Positions 24,040 through 31,807 of a stretch of DNA of 64,000 nt are shown here, one piece after another. Source of the DNA: Nannocystis sp. (GTDB lineage: Bacteria; Myxococcota_A; Polyangia; Nannocystales; Nannocystaceae); the NCBI GenBank assembly GCA_016712315.1, contig JADJRG010000028.1:293322-357321 (forward strand), read 5' to 3'. The position numbers and the translations under genes are program-made. The notes beneath the pieces were generated by a model. It saw nothing but the letters and a program-made list of their open reading frames with translations. It did no database searches and had not been told where the DNA came from. How positions within the stretch are numbered: the first letter of the stretch is position 1; every line of letters starts with the position of its first letter.

Positions 24040-26105
24040 CGGGACTTTTCCTCGGGGCGGAGGCGCTTGGCGGCGGCGATCCGTTGGGCGAGGATCACCT
24101 CGTGGGCGAGCCCGCGGGCCTCGCGCAGGGCGTGTTCGCCGTGGTTGTCGGCGGGATCCTCCAAGAGTGCCCGAATCGCCTGGACCCGCTCGCAGAGGGT
24201 CTTGTGGGCAGTCGGGTGGGCCTCGGCGGCGCCGCTGCGTTTGCGCCGGAGGAGGAGATTGCCGAGGGCGAGCTCGATCCCCACCCGGGGATCCTGGTCG
24301 GCGGTGTAGCGCTCGAGGTCGGCGAGGAGGCCGTGGGCGGTGCCCATCGAGAGCGCGCCGTCGATGAGGAGCTCCACCCAGGCGTTGATCCGCTCAACGA
24401 GGTCGTCCGTCGGGCCCTGGCAGGGGCGATCGACCCCGCCCGCGGTCGACTCGATCACTCGGAGCCAGCTCCGCTTGGCTCCTTCCTCCTTCCTGCGGGC
24501 CTTCTTGGCCGCCTTTAGGGCCTCCTCGGTCCGCTCGCGGATGTCACGGAGGTCGTGCTTGACGTGGGCGACGACCAGGCCGACGGAGAGGGTGCCCTCG
24601 CGAGTTCTCTCGGCGAGGGCAGAGCGCTTCTCGAGTGCCTGCGCGGCTTGTTGCATCGCCTTGGCAAACACGTCGGCGAGCGCCTTCGCGGCCTCCGGGG
24701 CCCTGTCCACCGGGAGGTAGGCGCAGAGTTCGTCACCGCCGACGTAGAAAGCGACGCCGTGGTGGTCGCAGACGACGTTCCAGGCGTTGTGGGCGAAAGT
24801 GTCGAGGGCCTTGACGAGGATCTGCTCCTCGCCCTTCGTCTCGCACTCCTGGAGGATGCTGCCGATCCCGTCGCCGTCGGCGGTGAGGAGGACGTAGTAG
24901 CGATCCGGGGCGCCGAATCGCTGGTGCAGCCGGCGGAGGTGGGGCTCGATCTGCTCGAGCTTCTCGAGGGCAGTGCGGGTGTCGGTATCGGCGCTCTCGA
25001 GGTTTCTCGCGGTCTCCTTGACCTCACGCTCCAGGGCCTCGAGGCTCCCCTCAAACAAAAGGCTCGCGTCGTACGGAAAGCATTTGTTCTCGGGATCCCG
25101 CGCCGAATTATCCTGATCGCAGTCCCCGGGCTCCCGGGAGGGGGAGGAGATCAGGTGGAGCGCTGGGTTGTTTTCGTCCTCCAACTGCCAGAGGATCCTG
25201 CGGATCCCTCCGAGGTCGGCGCGGCCCGCCTCCGAGGCGAGGACGCGGGCGATCCAGGGGTCGGCGGCGACCCGGGAGAGGGGTGGAAAGGGGAGGCAAC
25301 GGAGGGTCTTTGCCTTTGTTTCCTGGAATTCGTCCTGGCTCTGGGTCATCGCCGCGATCCGCCGGAGCAGGGCGATCGCGTCGAGGCGCTCATCGCTGCA
25401 GATCCCGAGGCGCTGACGGGTTTTATAGGCTTCGATGGCCTTCGGGTACCGGGTCCGGGCGGGGTAGTGGATCTGCACCGAGTCGCGGCCCGGCTCCATC
25501 GTCGACCGCGAGTGCCCCGGCCGGGTCCAGGAGGGGGCGACGAAGAGGCGGGTGTTCTTCCGGGCGTCCCGCAGCTCCTGGGCCACGCTGAGGGCCTTGT
25601 GCTCATCCACACCTTCGACCCGAGCGTAGCCGGCGTAGAATTCGAGAAAGTCGCCTTGGAGGATCGCTGTGCGCTGCTCCGAGAATGCGTCCAGGTCGAT
25701 CGCGGGATCGAGCTTCTTCGCCGCGGCTTCTCCGAGCTGGCCGTCGAGCCATTCGCGGGCCTTCATCTCGGCTGTGGCGAGGCGCTCGCGGATCTCTTCG
25801 CCGGTGTCGGCGGGGACGATCGCGCGGATCTTGTTGGAGATTACCGGGCCTTGGTAGGGCGGCTGACGAGTTCCACCGTTCTCACCATTCTTGCGCTTGA
25901 GATCGAAGAAGACGTCTTTGAGAGACTCTTCGCGGGGGGTCCAGAGCTCGGCGCCAACCTCGTCCTTGAGGTAGATGGCGACCTTGCGGGTGAGCTCGGA
26001 GAGGAGGCGTGAGCCGTACCAGAGGTCGCGGCTGCGCCGGCCGGCGCTGATAAAGCGGCCGACGGGCCCGAGGGCGATCGCGACGGCGTAGCGGGTCGGT
26101 TGCAT
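24036..26105 (-). CDS. cmr2: Cmr2 (Cas10), cyclic oligonucleotide synthase
   Basis: A 689-residue Cas10 of the Cmr type. N-terminal ALGPVGRFISAGRRSRDLWY, then GSRLLSEL, is the usual Cmr2 opening. The first palm domain shows VLLTADGDGIGS (Asp410, Asp412). The second palm has AFYVGGDELCAYLP, with GGDE at 456-459 in place of the common GGDD; the Asp is retained and GGDE is also seen in active cyclases of the wider palm superfamily. I find no HD nuclease motif at the N-terminus, so DNA cutting is not expected. At 689 residues it is short for Cmr2. On target RNA binding it should make cyclic oligoadenylates for the SAVED proteins nearby, an inference. Its start shares one base with the cmr1 stop (TAATG). 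Confidence 0.93.
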   Translation of the reverse strand: MQPTRYAVAIALGPVGRFISAGRRSRDLWYGSRLLSELTRKVAIYLKDEVGAELWTPREESLKDVFFDLKRKNGENGGTRQPPYQGPVISNKIRAIVPADTGEEIRERLATAEMKAREWLDGQLGEAAAKKLDPAIDLDAFSEQRTAILQGDFLEFYAGYARVEGVDEHKALSVAQELRDARKNTRLFVAPSWTRPGHSRSTMEPGRDSVQIHYPARTRYPKAIEAYKTRQRLGICSDERLDAIALLRRIAAMTQSQDEFQETKAKTLRCLPFPPLSRVAADPWIARVLASEAGRADLGGIRRILWQLEDENNPALHLISSPSREPGDCDQDNSARDPENKCFPYDASLLFEGSLEALEREVKETARNLESADTDTRTALEKLEQIEPHLRRLHQRFGAPDRYYVLLTADGDGIGSILQECETKGEEQILVKALDTFAHNAWNVVCDHHGVAFYVGGDELCAYLPVDRAPEAAKALADVFAKAMQQAAQALEKRSALAERTREGTLSVGLVVAHVKHDLRDIRERTEEALKAAKKARRKEEGAKRSWLRVIESTAGGVDRPCQGPTDDLVERINAWVELLIDGALSMGTAHGLLADLERYTADQDPRVGIELALGNLLLRRKRSGAAEAHPTAHKTLCERVQAIRALLEDPADNHGEHALREARGLAHEVILAQRIAAAKRLRPEEKSR

Positions 26106-27640
26106 TATTTCGTCCTCTCCCAGCGATAGGCCGATGCCAGCCAGTCGAAGAAGGCCAAGACTGCGTCTCCTTGGTTATTTTTAAGGTGTGTTGCGATCGG
26201 ATCCTCAGCCCCCTGGCCTTGCTTCGCGAGGACCGGGACCTGCTCCTCGCACTCCGGGATGCGGCCCGGCTGTTTCGCGAGGACGGCGGCGACCTTGGTG
26301 GCAGGCTTCGACTCGTCCGTGTGGTCGAGGGGGAAGGGCTGGTCGAGGTAGATCATCATGCAGGCAAAGCGGCCGTCGGCGCAGCGGAGGGGCCGGATCC
26401 GCAGAGGAGAGGTCCAACGGGTGCCGTATTGGGGGACGATGGCGCCGCTCGCCGGCTCGTCGTCACGATCCTTGAAGGCGATATGGAGGGGCATGCCAAA
26501 GGCCGCCCTCGGGGCGCAACTGAGCGCGCTATCTCGGCTCTTGGGGGGGTGGTCCCTGAAGGTGACGCGACGCTTGGAGATGGCCAGGCGCCGCATGGTG
26601 TCGGCCTCCGGCCAGCGGCTACGGCCGGGCCGCCCCCGCTGCTGACCTGGGTTGCGACCGACCCCGGGTCGTTGCCGGAAGTCCATCAGCATCGATAGAC
26701 CCTCGGAGTGGGCCTCCTTTGCCTCACGCCGCGGCGGGCCGAGGCACCAGGCCTTGGCCGGAACGCGGGGATGGTAGCCAGCGCGTGAAGCGCGCTTCGC
26801 GGGACATCCAAAGGCCCGGGAGGCGCTCTCTAACCACGATCCGAAATCATCCGACCTGGCGGGCGGCTGAAAGTGTTCCAGAATCGCCTTGACCTCGTTG
26901 CAGATGGCTTCTCGGGTCATTTTGGGGTCGTGCTTCCCGTGGGTGTCCTTGGGCGCGAGCCCGATCGCTGCGTTCTCGGCGATCTCCAACGGCTGGAGGG
27001 TGAGGTTCAAGGCGCCGAACCCCCGGGTGGTCCGGGCGCCAATCCCGCCGAGGTGGATCCAGGCCCAGAGGCTGCCGAGGACCTGCCGGAGGTCGTTCTT
27101 CGCGGCTTCTAAGTCGCCGCGGAGAGACACCGTCACCTCGAGAGTGAAGGTGAGCCCATGGCGGACGCTGGCGGTCGGCGGATCCGCGGTCTTGAGCCGG
27201 CTTAGGGTCTCCCGTGGAAGTTGGAGGGGGAAGAGGCCGTAGCCCATCGGTCGCCCGCCGTCCCAGTTCGGTAGGGCGCGGTAGCGGCCATCGCTCCCCT
27301 CGTGGCGGCCGGCGGGGAGGTCGGCGCGGAAGGAGGCCCCGCGGACCTGGAGGACGACCCGGCTCCGGCGGGTGTCCTTCTTGGCGTCACCGTCGGCCTC
27401 GCCGCTGACGCCGCCCCAGAGCGCGCTCTCGTCGTGGAAGAGTTTGTCGGTGGGTTTGGTGTCGGTGGGCTCGGGCTGGAGGGCGCGCCACCACATCCGG
27501 AGCTGGCCGCGGATCGCCGGGATCCGCAGGGCCTCCGCGGTATCCGGGGTCTGTTTCTCGACCCCGCCGCCGACCACCGGGGTGACGCACTCGAGGGGAA
27601 ACGCGAGGTGGACGATCGCCGTGGTCGGGCACGGCGCCAT
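26105..27640 (-). CDS. cmr1: Cmr1, type III-B subunit at the 3' end of the complex
   Basis: A 511-residue protein. I chose the ATG at 27640 (MAPCPTTAIVHLAFPLECVT) because a strong AAGGAGGAGAG lies eight bases ahead and the Cmr1 fold begins at once: LAFPLECVTPVVGGGVEKQT, then IPAIRGQLRMWWRAL, the P-x-RGxLRxWWR hallmark. A middle GIGARTTRGFGALNL is the RAMP Gly-rich loop. The long C-terminal region from about residue 260 has an alpha/beta look and ends AFFDWLASAYRWE. An in-frame start at 27763 with AAGGAAAG would add 41 residues without homology. First gene of the cmr-SIR2-ATPase-SAVED operon. Confidence 0.9.
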   Translation of the reverse strand: MAPCPTTAIVHLAFPLECVTPVVGGGVEKQTPDTAEALRIPAIRGQLRMWWRALQPEPTDTKPTDKLFHDESALWGGVSGEADGDAKKDTRRSRVVLQVRGASFRADLPAGRHEGSDGRYRALPNWDGGRPMGYGLFPLQLPRETLSRLKTADPPTASVRHGLTFTLEVTVSLRGDLEAAKNDLRQVLGSLWAWIHLGGIGARTTRGFGALNLTLQPLEIAENAAIGLAPKDTHGKHDPKMTREAICNEVKAILEHFQPPARSDDFGSWLESASRAFGCPAKRASRAGYHPRVPAKAWCLGPPRREAKEAHSEGLSMLMDFRQRPGVGRNPGQQRGRPGRSRWPEADTMRRLAISKRRVTFRDHPPKSRDSALSCAPRAAFGMPLHIAFKDRDDEPASGAIVPQYGTRWTSPLRIRPLRCADGRFACMMIYLDQPFPLDHTDESKPATKVAAVLAKQPGRIPECEEQVPVLAKQGQGAEDPIATHLKNNQGDAVLAFFDWLASAYRWERTK

Positions 27641-28077
27641 GGGATCACTCTCCTCCTTCTTCCTAATGTGGAGCCCGGGTGGGAGAGGTATTTTGGGAAT
27701 GCCCTCGCTCTGGGCAAAATCTTCGGGCCGGGGGGGAATCAGCCCTCTGAGGTCTCGTCGCATGGTCTTTCCTTGGAGGCTTGTTTGTGAGGGCAGTCAC
27801 TCTGGTACACGAACGCGCAGATGCCGTCAACCGCGATCCTGGGCGAGCTGGGTGCGGGGTTTGCGCGGCGTCGGAGCGGCGTTGATGGCGGCATCGGTCC
27901 AACCTGAAGAGTCGCGGTCGGGTCACGATCGATCCCCATGGCCGAGCGCATGACGTTCCTTGAAGTCCGCGCAGGTCCCCGCCTCCGACCCCACCCGACC
28001 GCGACCGACCGCGACCTTACATTGCTCGACCGCTGCCGCTAACCGGGAACCCTCCGAGGCCACGATTTTCACATCGA
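27641..28077. other. Leader region of the cmr operon
   Basis: No complete gene. The promoter of the cmr operon should lie here, but I cannot point to a confident -35/-10 pair. Two ribosome-binding-like sites serve the two possible cmr1 starts (27640 and 27763). The right part, about 27980-28077, may contain a third frame of the decayed cas10 described next (GVPLDDLKLDVKIV, RLAAAVEQCKVAV on the minus strand). I see no repeat-spacer structure. Confidence 0.4.
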
Positions 28078-28347
28078 GTTTGAGATCGTCCAAGGGGACG
28101 CCGCTCTCCGAGGTGAGGTCGGAGCTTGTTGGCGACGGATATGTCGCTGCCCAGGTCGAGGTCATGGAGATCCCTCGGGGATGGGAAGAGGAGGGCGTCG
28201 ATGCCGCAGTGCTGCGGCGATCGCGGCGGCGCCGGCCTTGCTGCGCTCGCTGAGGAGCCAGGAGCCGAACCAAAGGTCACGGCAGCGGCGGGCGGCGGCG
28301 ATGAAGTCCTGGACCGGACCGAGGGTGAGGATGAGAAGGGCTGGCAT
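28078..28347 (-). pseudogene. Remnant of a second cas10/cmr2
   Basis: Starting at 28347 the minus strand reads MPALLILTLGPVQDFIAAAR, then RCRDLWFGSWLLSERSKAG, an excellent match to the N-terminus of Cmr2. After a frameshift near 28190 the next frame reads GIDALLFPSPRDLHD, then LDLGSDISVANKLRPHL, the second conserved Cmr2 block (LiFPaP ... SD..VANKl). The rest of the gene, including both palm domains, is absent. It is not a copy of the intact Cmr2 of this locus: the intact protein has ALGPVGRFISAGRRSRDLWY and a different second block. It is therefore a relic of another type III effector that once sat between the adaptation genes and the present cmr operon. Confidence 0.8.
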
Positions 28348-28439
28348 CGGGTAGGGGGTCGGCAGGTGAGGGGGCTTGGTGGCCTGTACCAGAGAGTCGC
28401 GTGGTGGTGCGCTTCGATCCCCGAAAAAGTGAAGTGGCC

Positions 28440-28475
28440 AACGTCCCTCCTCCCTTTTTTTAGGGAGGCGGTACC
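28440..28475. terminator. Small hairpin with T-rich loop
   Basis: CCTCCCT and AGGGAGG flank a run of T residues at about 28446-28467. It lies between the unknown gene to the right and the cas10 remnant, and could end the I-G adaptation transcript on the minus strand, though the tract after the stem is not U-rich. Confidence 0.3.
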
Positions 28476-28606
28476 TGTCAACAACTTTCGGACACGTCGT
28501 TGCGAAGTTCCATGATGCGAAATGCTGTCACTCGACGTCCTTGCCCGGTAGCCGATCGCCAGCGAGTCGCACTCCGCCGCGCCCGCGTCGCCGCTGAGTG
28601 CGGCGG

Positions 28607-29179
28607 TCAGCGGGGGCGTTTGGCGCGGCGGGGCTTGGTGGGTGTTGTGGGGGGTGTTGTGGGGGGTTTTGTGGCGGGAGGGGGGAGGTCGGGGTGGGGG
28701 TGGAAGGCGTGGAGCTGGCCGGCGTGGGTGAGCGTCCACAAGAGGCCGCGGAGGTGGAGGTCGAGGCCGATGCCGTCGAGGTCGAGGTGTTGTTGGAGAT
28801 CCTGGGGTTGGGCGGTGAGGCGCTCGCCGAGCAGGGCGCGGACGAGCTCGCGGAAGTCGCTGTAGGGGCCAGCGTAGGCGCCGTTGCGGGCGAACGCAGC
28901 GAGGCCCCGCGGCGGTCGGGGGTGCGGAGGGTCGCTGGGCTTGAAGCGGCCTCGGCGGTTGATCCGGGCGTCGTTGAGCTGGCGGTAGCGGAGGCGTGAG
29001 GTGGCGAGCAGGGCCTCGATGCGCCCCCAGAGATCGCCGGGCGGGTCGATCCGGCCGCTGGCGATCGCGAGGGTGAGCTGCTCGGTGCTGAGGCTGGCGA
29101 GCTGACGGAGGAGCCCGAGCGCGACCATGCGCTGATCTCGGTCGATCTCGCCTCGGAGGGTCTGGAGTTGACGTTGCAT
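28607..29179 (-). CDS. Unknown protein downstream of cas2
   Basis: A 190-residue protein with no recognised family. The N-terminal 150 residues are helical and basic, with DRDQRMVALGLLRQLASLS, DLWGRIEALLATSRLRYRQL and YSDFRELVRALLGERLTAQP. The C-terminal 35 residues are a low-complexity Pro/Thr/Lys/Arg tail that may bind nucleic acid. No membrane segment. It follows cas2 on the same strand after a 162-base AT-richer spacer that may hold its own promoter. Its position suggests a CRISPR-associated or regulatory role, but the sequence gives no mechanism. Confidence 0.6.
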   Translation of the reverse strand: MQRQLQTLRGEIDRDQRMVALGLLRQLASLSTEQLTLAIASGRIDPPGDLWGRIEALLATSRLRYRQLNDARINRRGRFKPSDPPHPRPPRGLAAFARNGAYAGPYSDFRELVRALLGERLTAQPQDLQQHLDLDGIGLDLHLRGLLWTLTHAGQLHAFHPHPDLPPPATKPPTTPPTTPTKPRRAKRPR

Positions 29180-29341
29180 GATGGACCTTCTGTGGTTTTT
29201 TGTTGCGGTGCGTCTATCGTTCGTGGTTGGTTTAATTTATCTGAACACTATGAAACTAGGGATGTGCTTCGGCTGGCTGCGCGCGCTCGTGAGGCTCTAT
29301 TCTCGGGGGAAGATCGGCGCGGGCTGCATGGCGGGCGTCGG

Positions 29342-29641
29342 CTAAAACACGATGGTTCGGACGAGGCCGGGGGTGAGGGGGCGGCCGAGGACTTCACAGC
29401 GCGGGGGGGCCTCGGGGGCGGCCTGCGCGGCGGTCCCGAGCTTTATAAAGATCACTTGGTCCTGGCGCTGGTTGATGACGTCGAGCAGACGGCGCTCTAC
29501 CAGCGCGCGATCGAGGGCGGTGAGCTGGCAGAGGAAGACGCTGAGCTGGATCCCGTCGCCGAAGTCGCGCATCGTCTTATAAACCTTGCGCAGGCGGCCA
29601 GGGTCGGAGATGTCGTACGAGACGATGTAGTAGTCGCGCAT
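29342..29641 (-). CDS. cas2: Cas2, spacer integration subunit
   Basis: A 99-residue Cas2. It starts MRDYYIVSYDISDPGRLRK, with the conserved Asp10 after the first strand, followed by the ferredoxin-like pattern ending in DVINQRQDQVIFIKLG. Cas2 dimers bridge two Cas1 dimers for spacer insertion. The C-terminal 25 residues are Pro-rich as in other type I-G Cas2 proteins. Sixteen bases separate it from the cas4-cas1 fusion. Confidence 0.95.
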   Translation of the reverse strand: MRDYYIVSYDISDPGRLRKVYKTMRDFGDGIQLSVFLCQLTALDRALVERRLLDVINQRQDQVIFIKLGTAAQAAPEAPPRCEVLGRPLTPGLVRTIVF

Positions 29642-29657
29642 GGGAGCCTCTTGGGGA

Positions 29658-31514
29658 TCAGCGGGTCCAGAGGGGGGTGAAGGCGTCGATCTCGCCGATG
29701 AGCCATTTTCCCAAGACCCTGGCTTCGAGCTCGAGCAGGCGCCGGTAACTCATGCGATATCCGAAGCGTGGGTGGGTGGTGAGCTCGTCGGCGCGGCGCT
29801 CGTAGGCGGCGATGAGGGCGTTGCGGCCGCTGTCGGTGAGCACGACGCCGGATGTGGAGATGTGGAAGTCGGCGCGGTCGATGCCGTTGGTGGCGAGCAG
29901 GCGGAGCACGGCGGCGTCGACCCAGGCGGCGCGAAAGGGCTCCATGAGGTCGAGGGCGAGCGCCGGGCGCCCGGGGAGCATGGCGTGGAAGAAGCCGAGC
30001 ATGGGGTCGAGGCCGATCCGGGCGAGGGCGGCGCTGGTGTCTCGGGTGAGCAGGGAGTAGCCAAAACTGAGGAGGGCGTTGACGCGATCGCGCGGCGGTC
30101 GGCGGCTTCGGCCGCAAAAGTCACCGCGCCATGGGGCGGGCAAGATCGCGGGGAAGGCGCTGAAGTACGCGGCTGCGGCCTCGCCTTCGTGGCCTCGGAG
30201 CACGTCGAGGGCGGTGTCGCGCTCGGCGGCGCGCAGGGCGTGCTGCATCTGCGCGAGGGCGCCGGCGGTGACGGCGTAGGCGCTGGCGGGCTCGTCATTC
30301 TCGTCGTCGGTGGTGCTGGTGGGGACGGCCCAATTGGGCAGATCGCCTCCTTCGTCGTCGAGGGCGGCTTCGATGCCGCGGCGGTATCTCTTTAAGATCG
30401 TTCGTTGGTTGCGGATCTTGGCGAGCACGAGGGCGCGCGCGACGTAGAGGCAGCGCTCGGGGTCGTCGGCGGCGCGGTACTGGGCGCGGCGAAGGCCGAT
30501 GTTCTGAGTGGTGAGGGGGGCGGAGATCCCGAGCAGGCGGCCTGCGCTGGTGTGATGTGAGACGGGCACGCCGTGGATCAGGAGGTGTTGCAGGCACTGG
30601 GCGGTGATCTGGGAGGGGCCGTAGATCGCGACGTGGCAGATGTCTTTTAAAAGGAGGCGCTCGGCCTCGCCGTCGCGGCCGGCGAGGATCAAGGCGTCGC
30701 TCTCTTTGCGGACCATGGTGCCGGGGGAGGTGACGTGCACGATGGCGCGGTGCTCTCGGCTGGGCACGATCCTGCGGATCGGGGCGAGCGGCGGCTCGGC
30801 GGCCTTGAGGGCGTAGTGCTCGTCCGGGAGGCAGATCCCGTGCAAGGAGCAGCCAAAGCACTTGGGGGAGTCGATGAGGGGATCGGGGGCGATCTCGAGA
30901 AGGGCGACGCGCCGGGCTTCACTCACGACGGCGCGGAGGAAAGACTCGAGCGGGTCGCTCCATTCGATGACGGTGTGGACGTCGTTGCCGCGGTAGTAGA
31001 GGCGGGCTTCGTCGCAGCGGATCCCTTGGTCGCGGAGCAGGGCGATGTAGAGGCCGACTTGAGCGACATCGGCGGGCCAGGCGCGGTAAGGGAGGGGGTG
31101 CTCGCCCCAGCGATGATCGGCGGTGTTGGGGGCGGATCCGTGTTTGGCCTCGATGACGACGGCGTTGTCCTCGGCGAGCTCGAGCATGTCGAGGCGGCCG
31201 CGGATCCCCCAGGCGGTCGACTCGAAGTCGAGGGCGCGGGGGACGAGGCCCTGCCAGGGGTCAAGGTCGGGGGTGACAGGGGCGCTGGGGCGCTTTCGGA
31301 CCTGGCTGCGCCGCGCGGCGCGATCGTGCTGGCCGGCGCCGCGCACGGTGTCCGCGGACTCGACGAAGAGGCCCTGGACGTGCTCAATATGAAAGAGCCG
31401 CGGACAGTAGACGAGCTCGTTGCACATGCGCACGGGCAGGACCATGTCGGGGTCGAAGGTGGGCGCGGGGGGAGGAGAAGGGGCGGCGGTGAGGTGTTCC
31501 ATCGTGTTGTCCAT
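29658..31514 (-). CDS. cas4-cas1: Cas4-Cas1 fusion, adaptation protein of type I-G
   Basis: A 618-residue fusion. Cas4 part (about 25-230): NELVYCPRLFHIEHVQG supplies one Fe-S Cys; ALDFESTAWGIRGRLDML and VIEAKHG are the RecB-type nuclease core (D, E-x-K); KCFGCSLHGICLPDE supplies the C-terminal Cys cluster. Cas1 part (about 265-618): a beta domain with TSPGTMVRKESDALIL, then the helical catalytic domain with GHEGEAAAAYFSAF (metal Glu), GFFHAMLPGRPALALDLMEP (His and Asp). Cas4 trims and orients prespacers by PAM, and Cas1 joins them to the array. Cas4-Cas1 fusions mark type I-G and I-B loci. The first ATG at 31514 is followed by another at 31502; neither has a clear ribosome binding site. Confidence 0.95.
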   Translation of the reverse strand: MDNTMEHLTAAPSPPPAPTFDPDMVLPVRMCNELVYCPRLFHIEHVQGLFVESADTVRGAGQHDRAARRSQVRKRPSAPVTPDLDPWQGLVPRALDFESTAWGIRGRLDMLELAEDNAVVIEAKHGSAPNTADHRWGEHPLPYRAWPADVAQVGLYIALLRDQGIRCDEARLYYRGNDVHTVIEWSDPLESFLRAVVSEARRVALLEIAPDPLIDSPKCFGCSLHGICLPDEHYALKAAEPPLAPIRRIVPSREHRAIVHVTSPGTMVRKESDALILAGRDGEAERLLLKDICHVAIYGPSQITAQCLQHLLIHGVPVSHHTSAGRLLGISAPLTTQNIGLRRAQYRAADDPERCLYVARALVLAKIRNQRTILKRYRRGIEAALDDEGGDLPNWAVPTSTTDDENDEPASAYAVTAGALAQMQHALRAAERDTALDVLRGHEGEAAAAYFSAFPAILPAPWRGDFCGRSRRPPRDRVNALLSFGYSLLTRDTSAALARIGLDPMLGFFHAMLPGRPALALDLMEPFRAAWVDAAVLRLLATNGIDRADFHISTSGVVLTDSGRNALIAAYERRADELTTHPRFGYRMSYRRLLELEARVLGKWLIGEIDAFTPLWTR

Positions 31515-31807
31515 GGATTTTGTTTGTAGTGAGGGTAGGTGATCTAGGGGAGATCAAGCGCCAGAACGGGCTTGGAAGCGGCTTCTAGGGGTTGTTGTTG
31601 TGGTCTGTTTACATTTGCGTGGCATATGTTCAGTGTCTCTCATTCTCTTGGTCGGTTTGAATAAGTCACTGGGTCGTGATCGCTTTTCGTGGGCGTGGGC
31701 GTGGCGGCAAGAAAAGAAGAAGAAAAAAGAAAGCCACCTGCTGGGGGCAGGTGGCTCGGGGCCGGTAGCCGCCGGTTCAGCGGTCTCAGGGGGCGATGCG
31801 CTGCGGG
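31515..31807. other. Spacer between effector and adaptation genes of type I-G
   Basis: Apart from the terminator described separately, this 293-base spacer holds no gene. It is richer in A and T than its surroundings, with a stretch near 31590-31680 that may carry the promoter of cas4-cas1-cas2. There is no repeated unit that would suggest a CRISPR array or leader-repeat remnant. Confidence 0.45.
31710..31757 (-). terminator. Intrinsic terminator after csb2
   Basis: AGCCACCTGC at 31732-31741 and GCAGGTGGCT at 31747-31756 form a perfect 10-bp stem with a five-base loop. On the minus strand it is followed by a long T-rich run (complement of the purine tract 31710-31731). It ends or attenuates the cas3-csx17-csb1-csb2 message before cas4-cas1. 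Confidence 0.8.

Noticed and set aside
27641..27763. 41-residue N-terminal extension of Cmr1
   Set aside because: An in-frame ATG with AAGGAAAG exists at 27763, but the Cmr1 fold begins right after the ATG at 27640, which has the stronger ribosome binding site.
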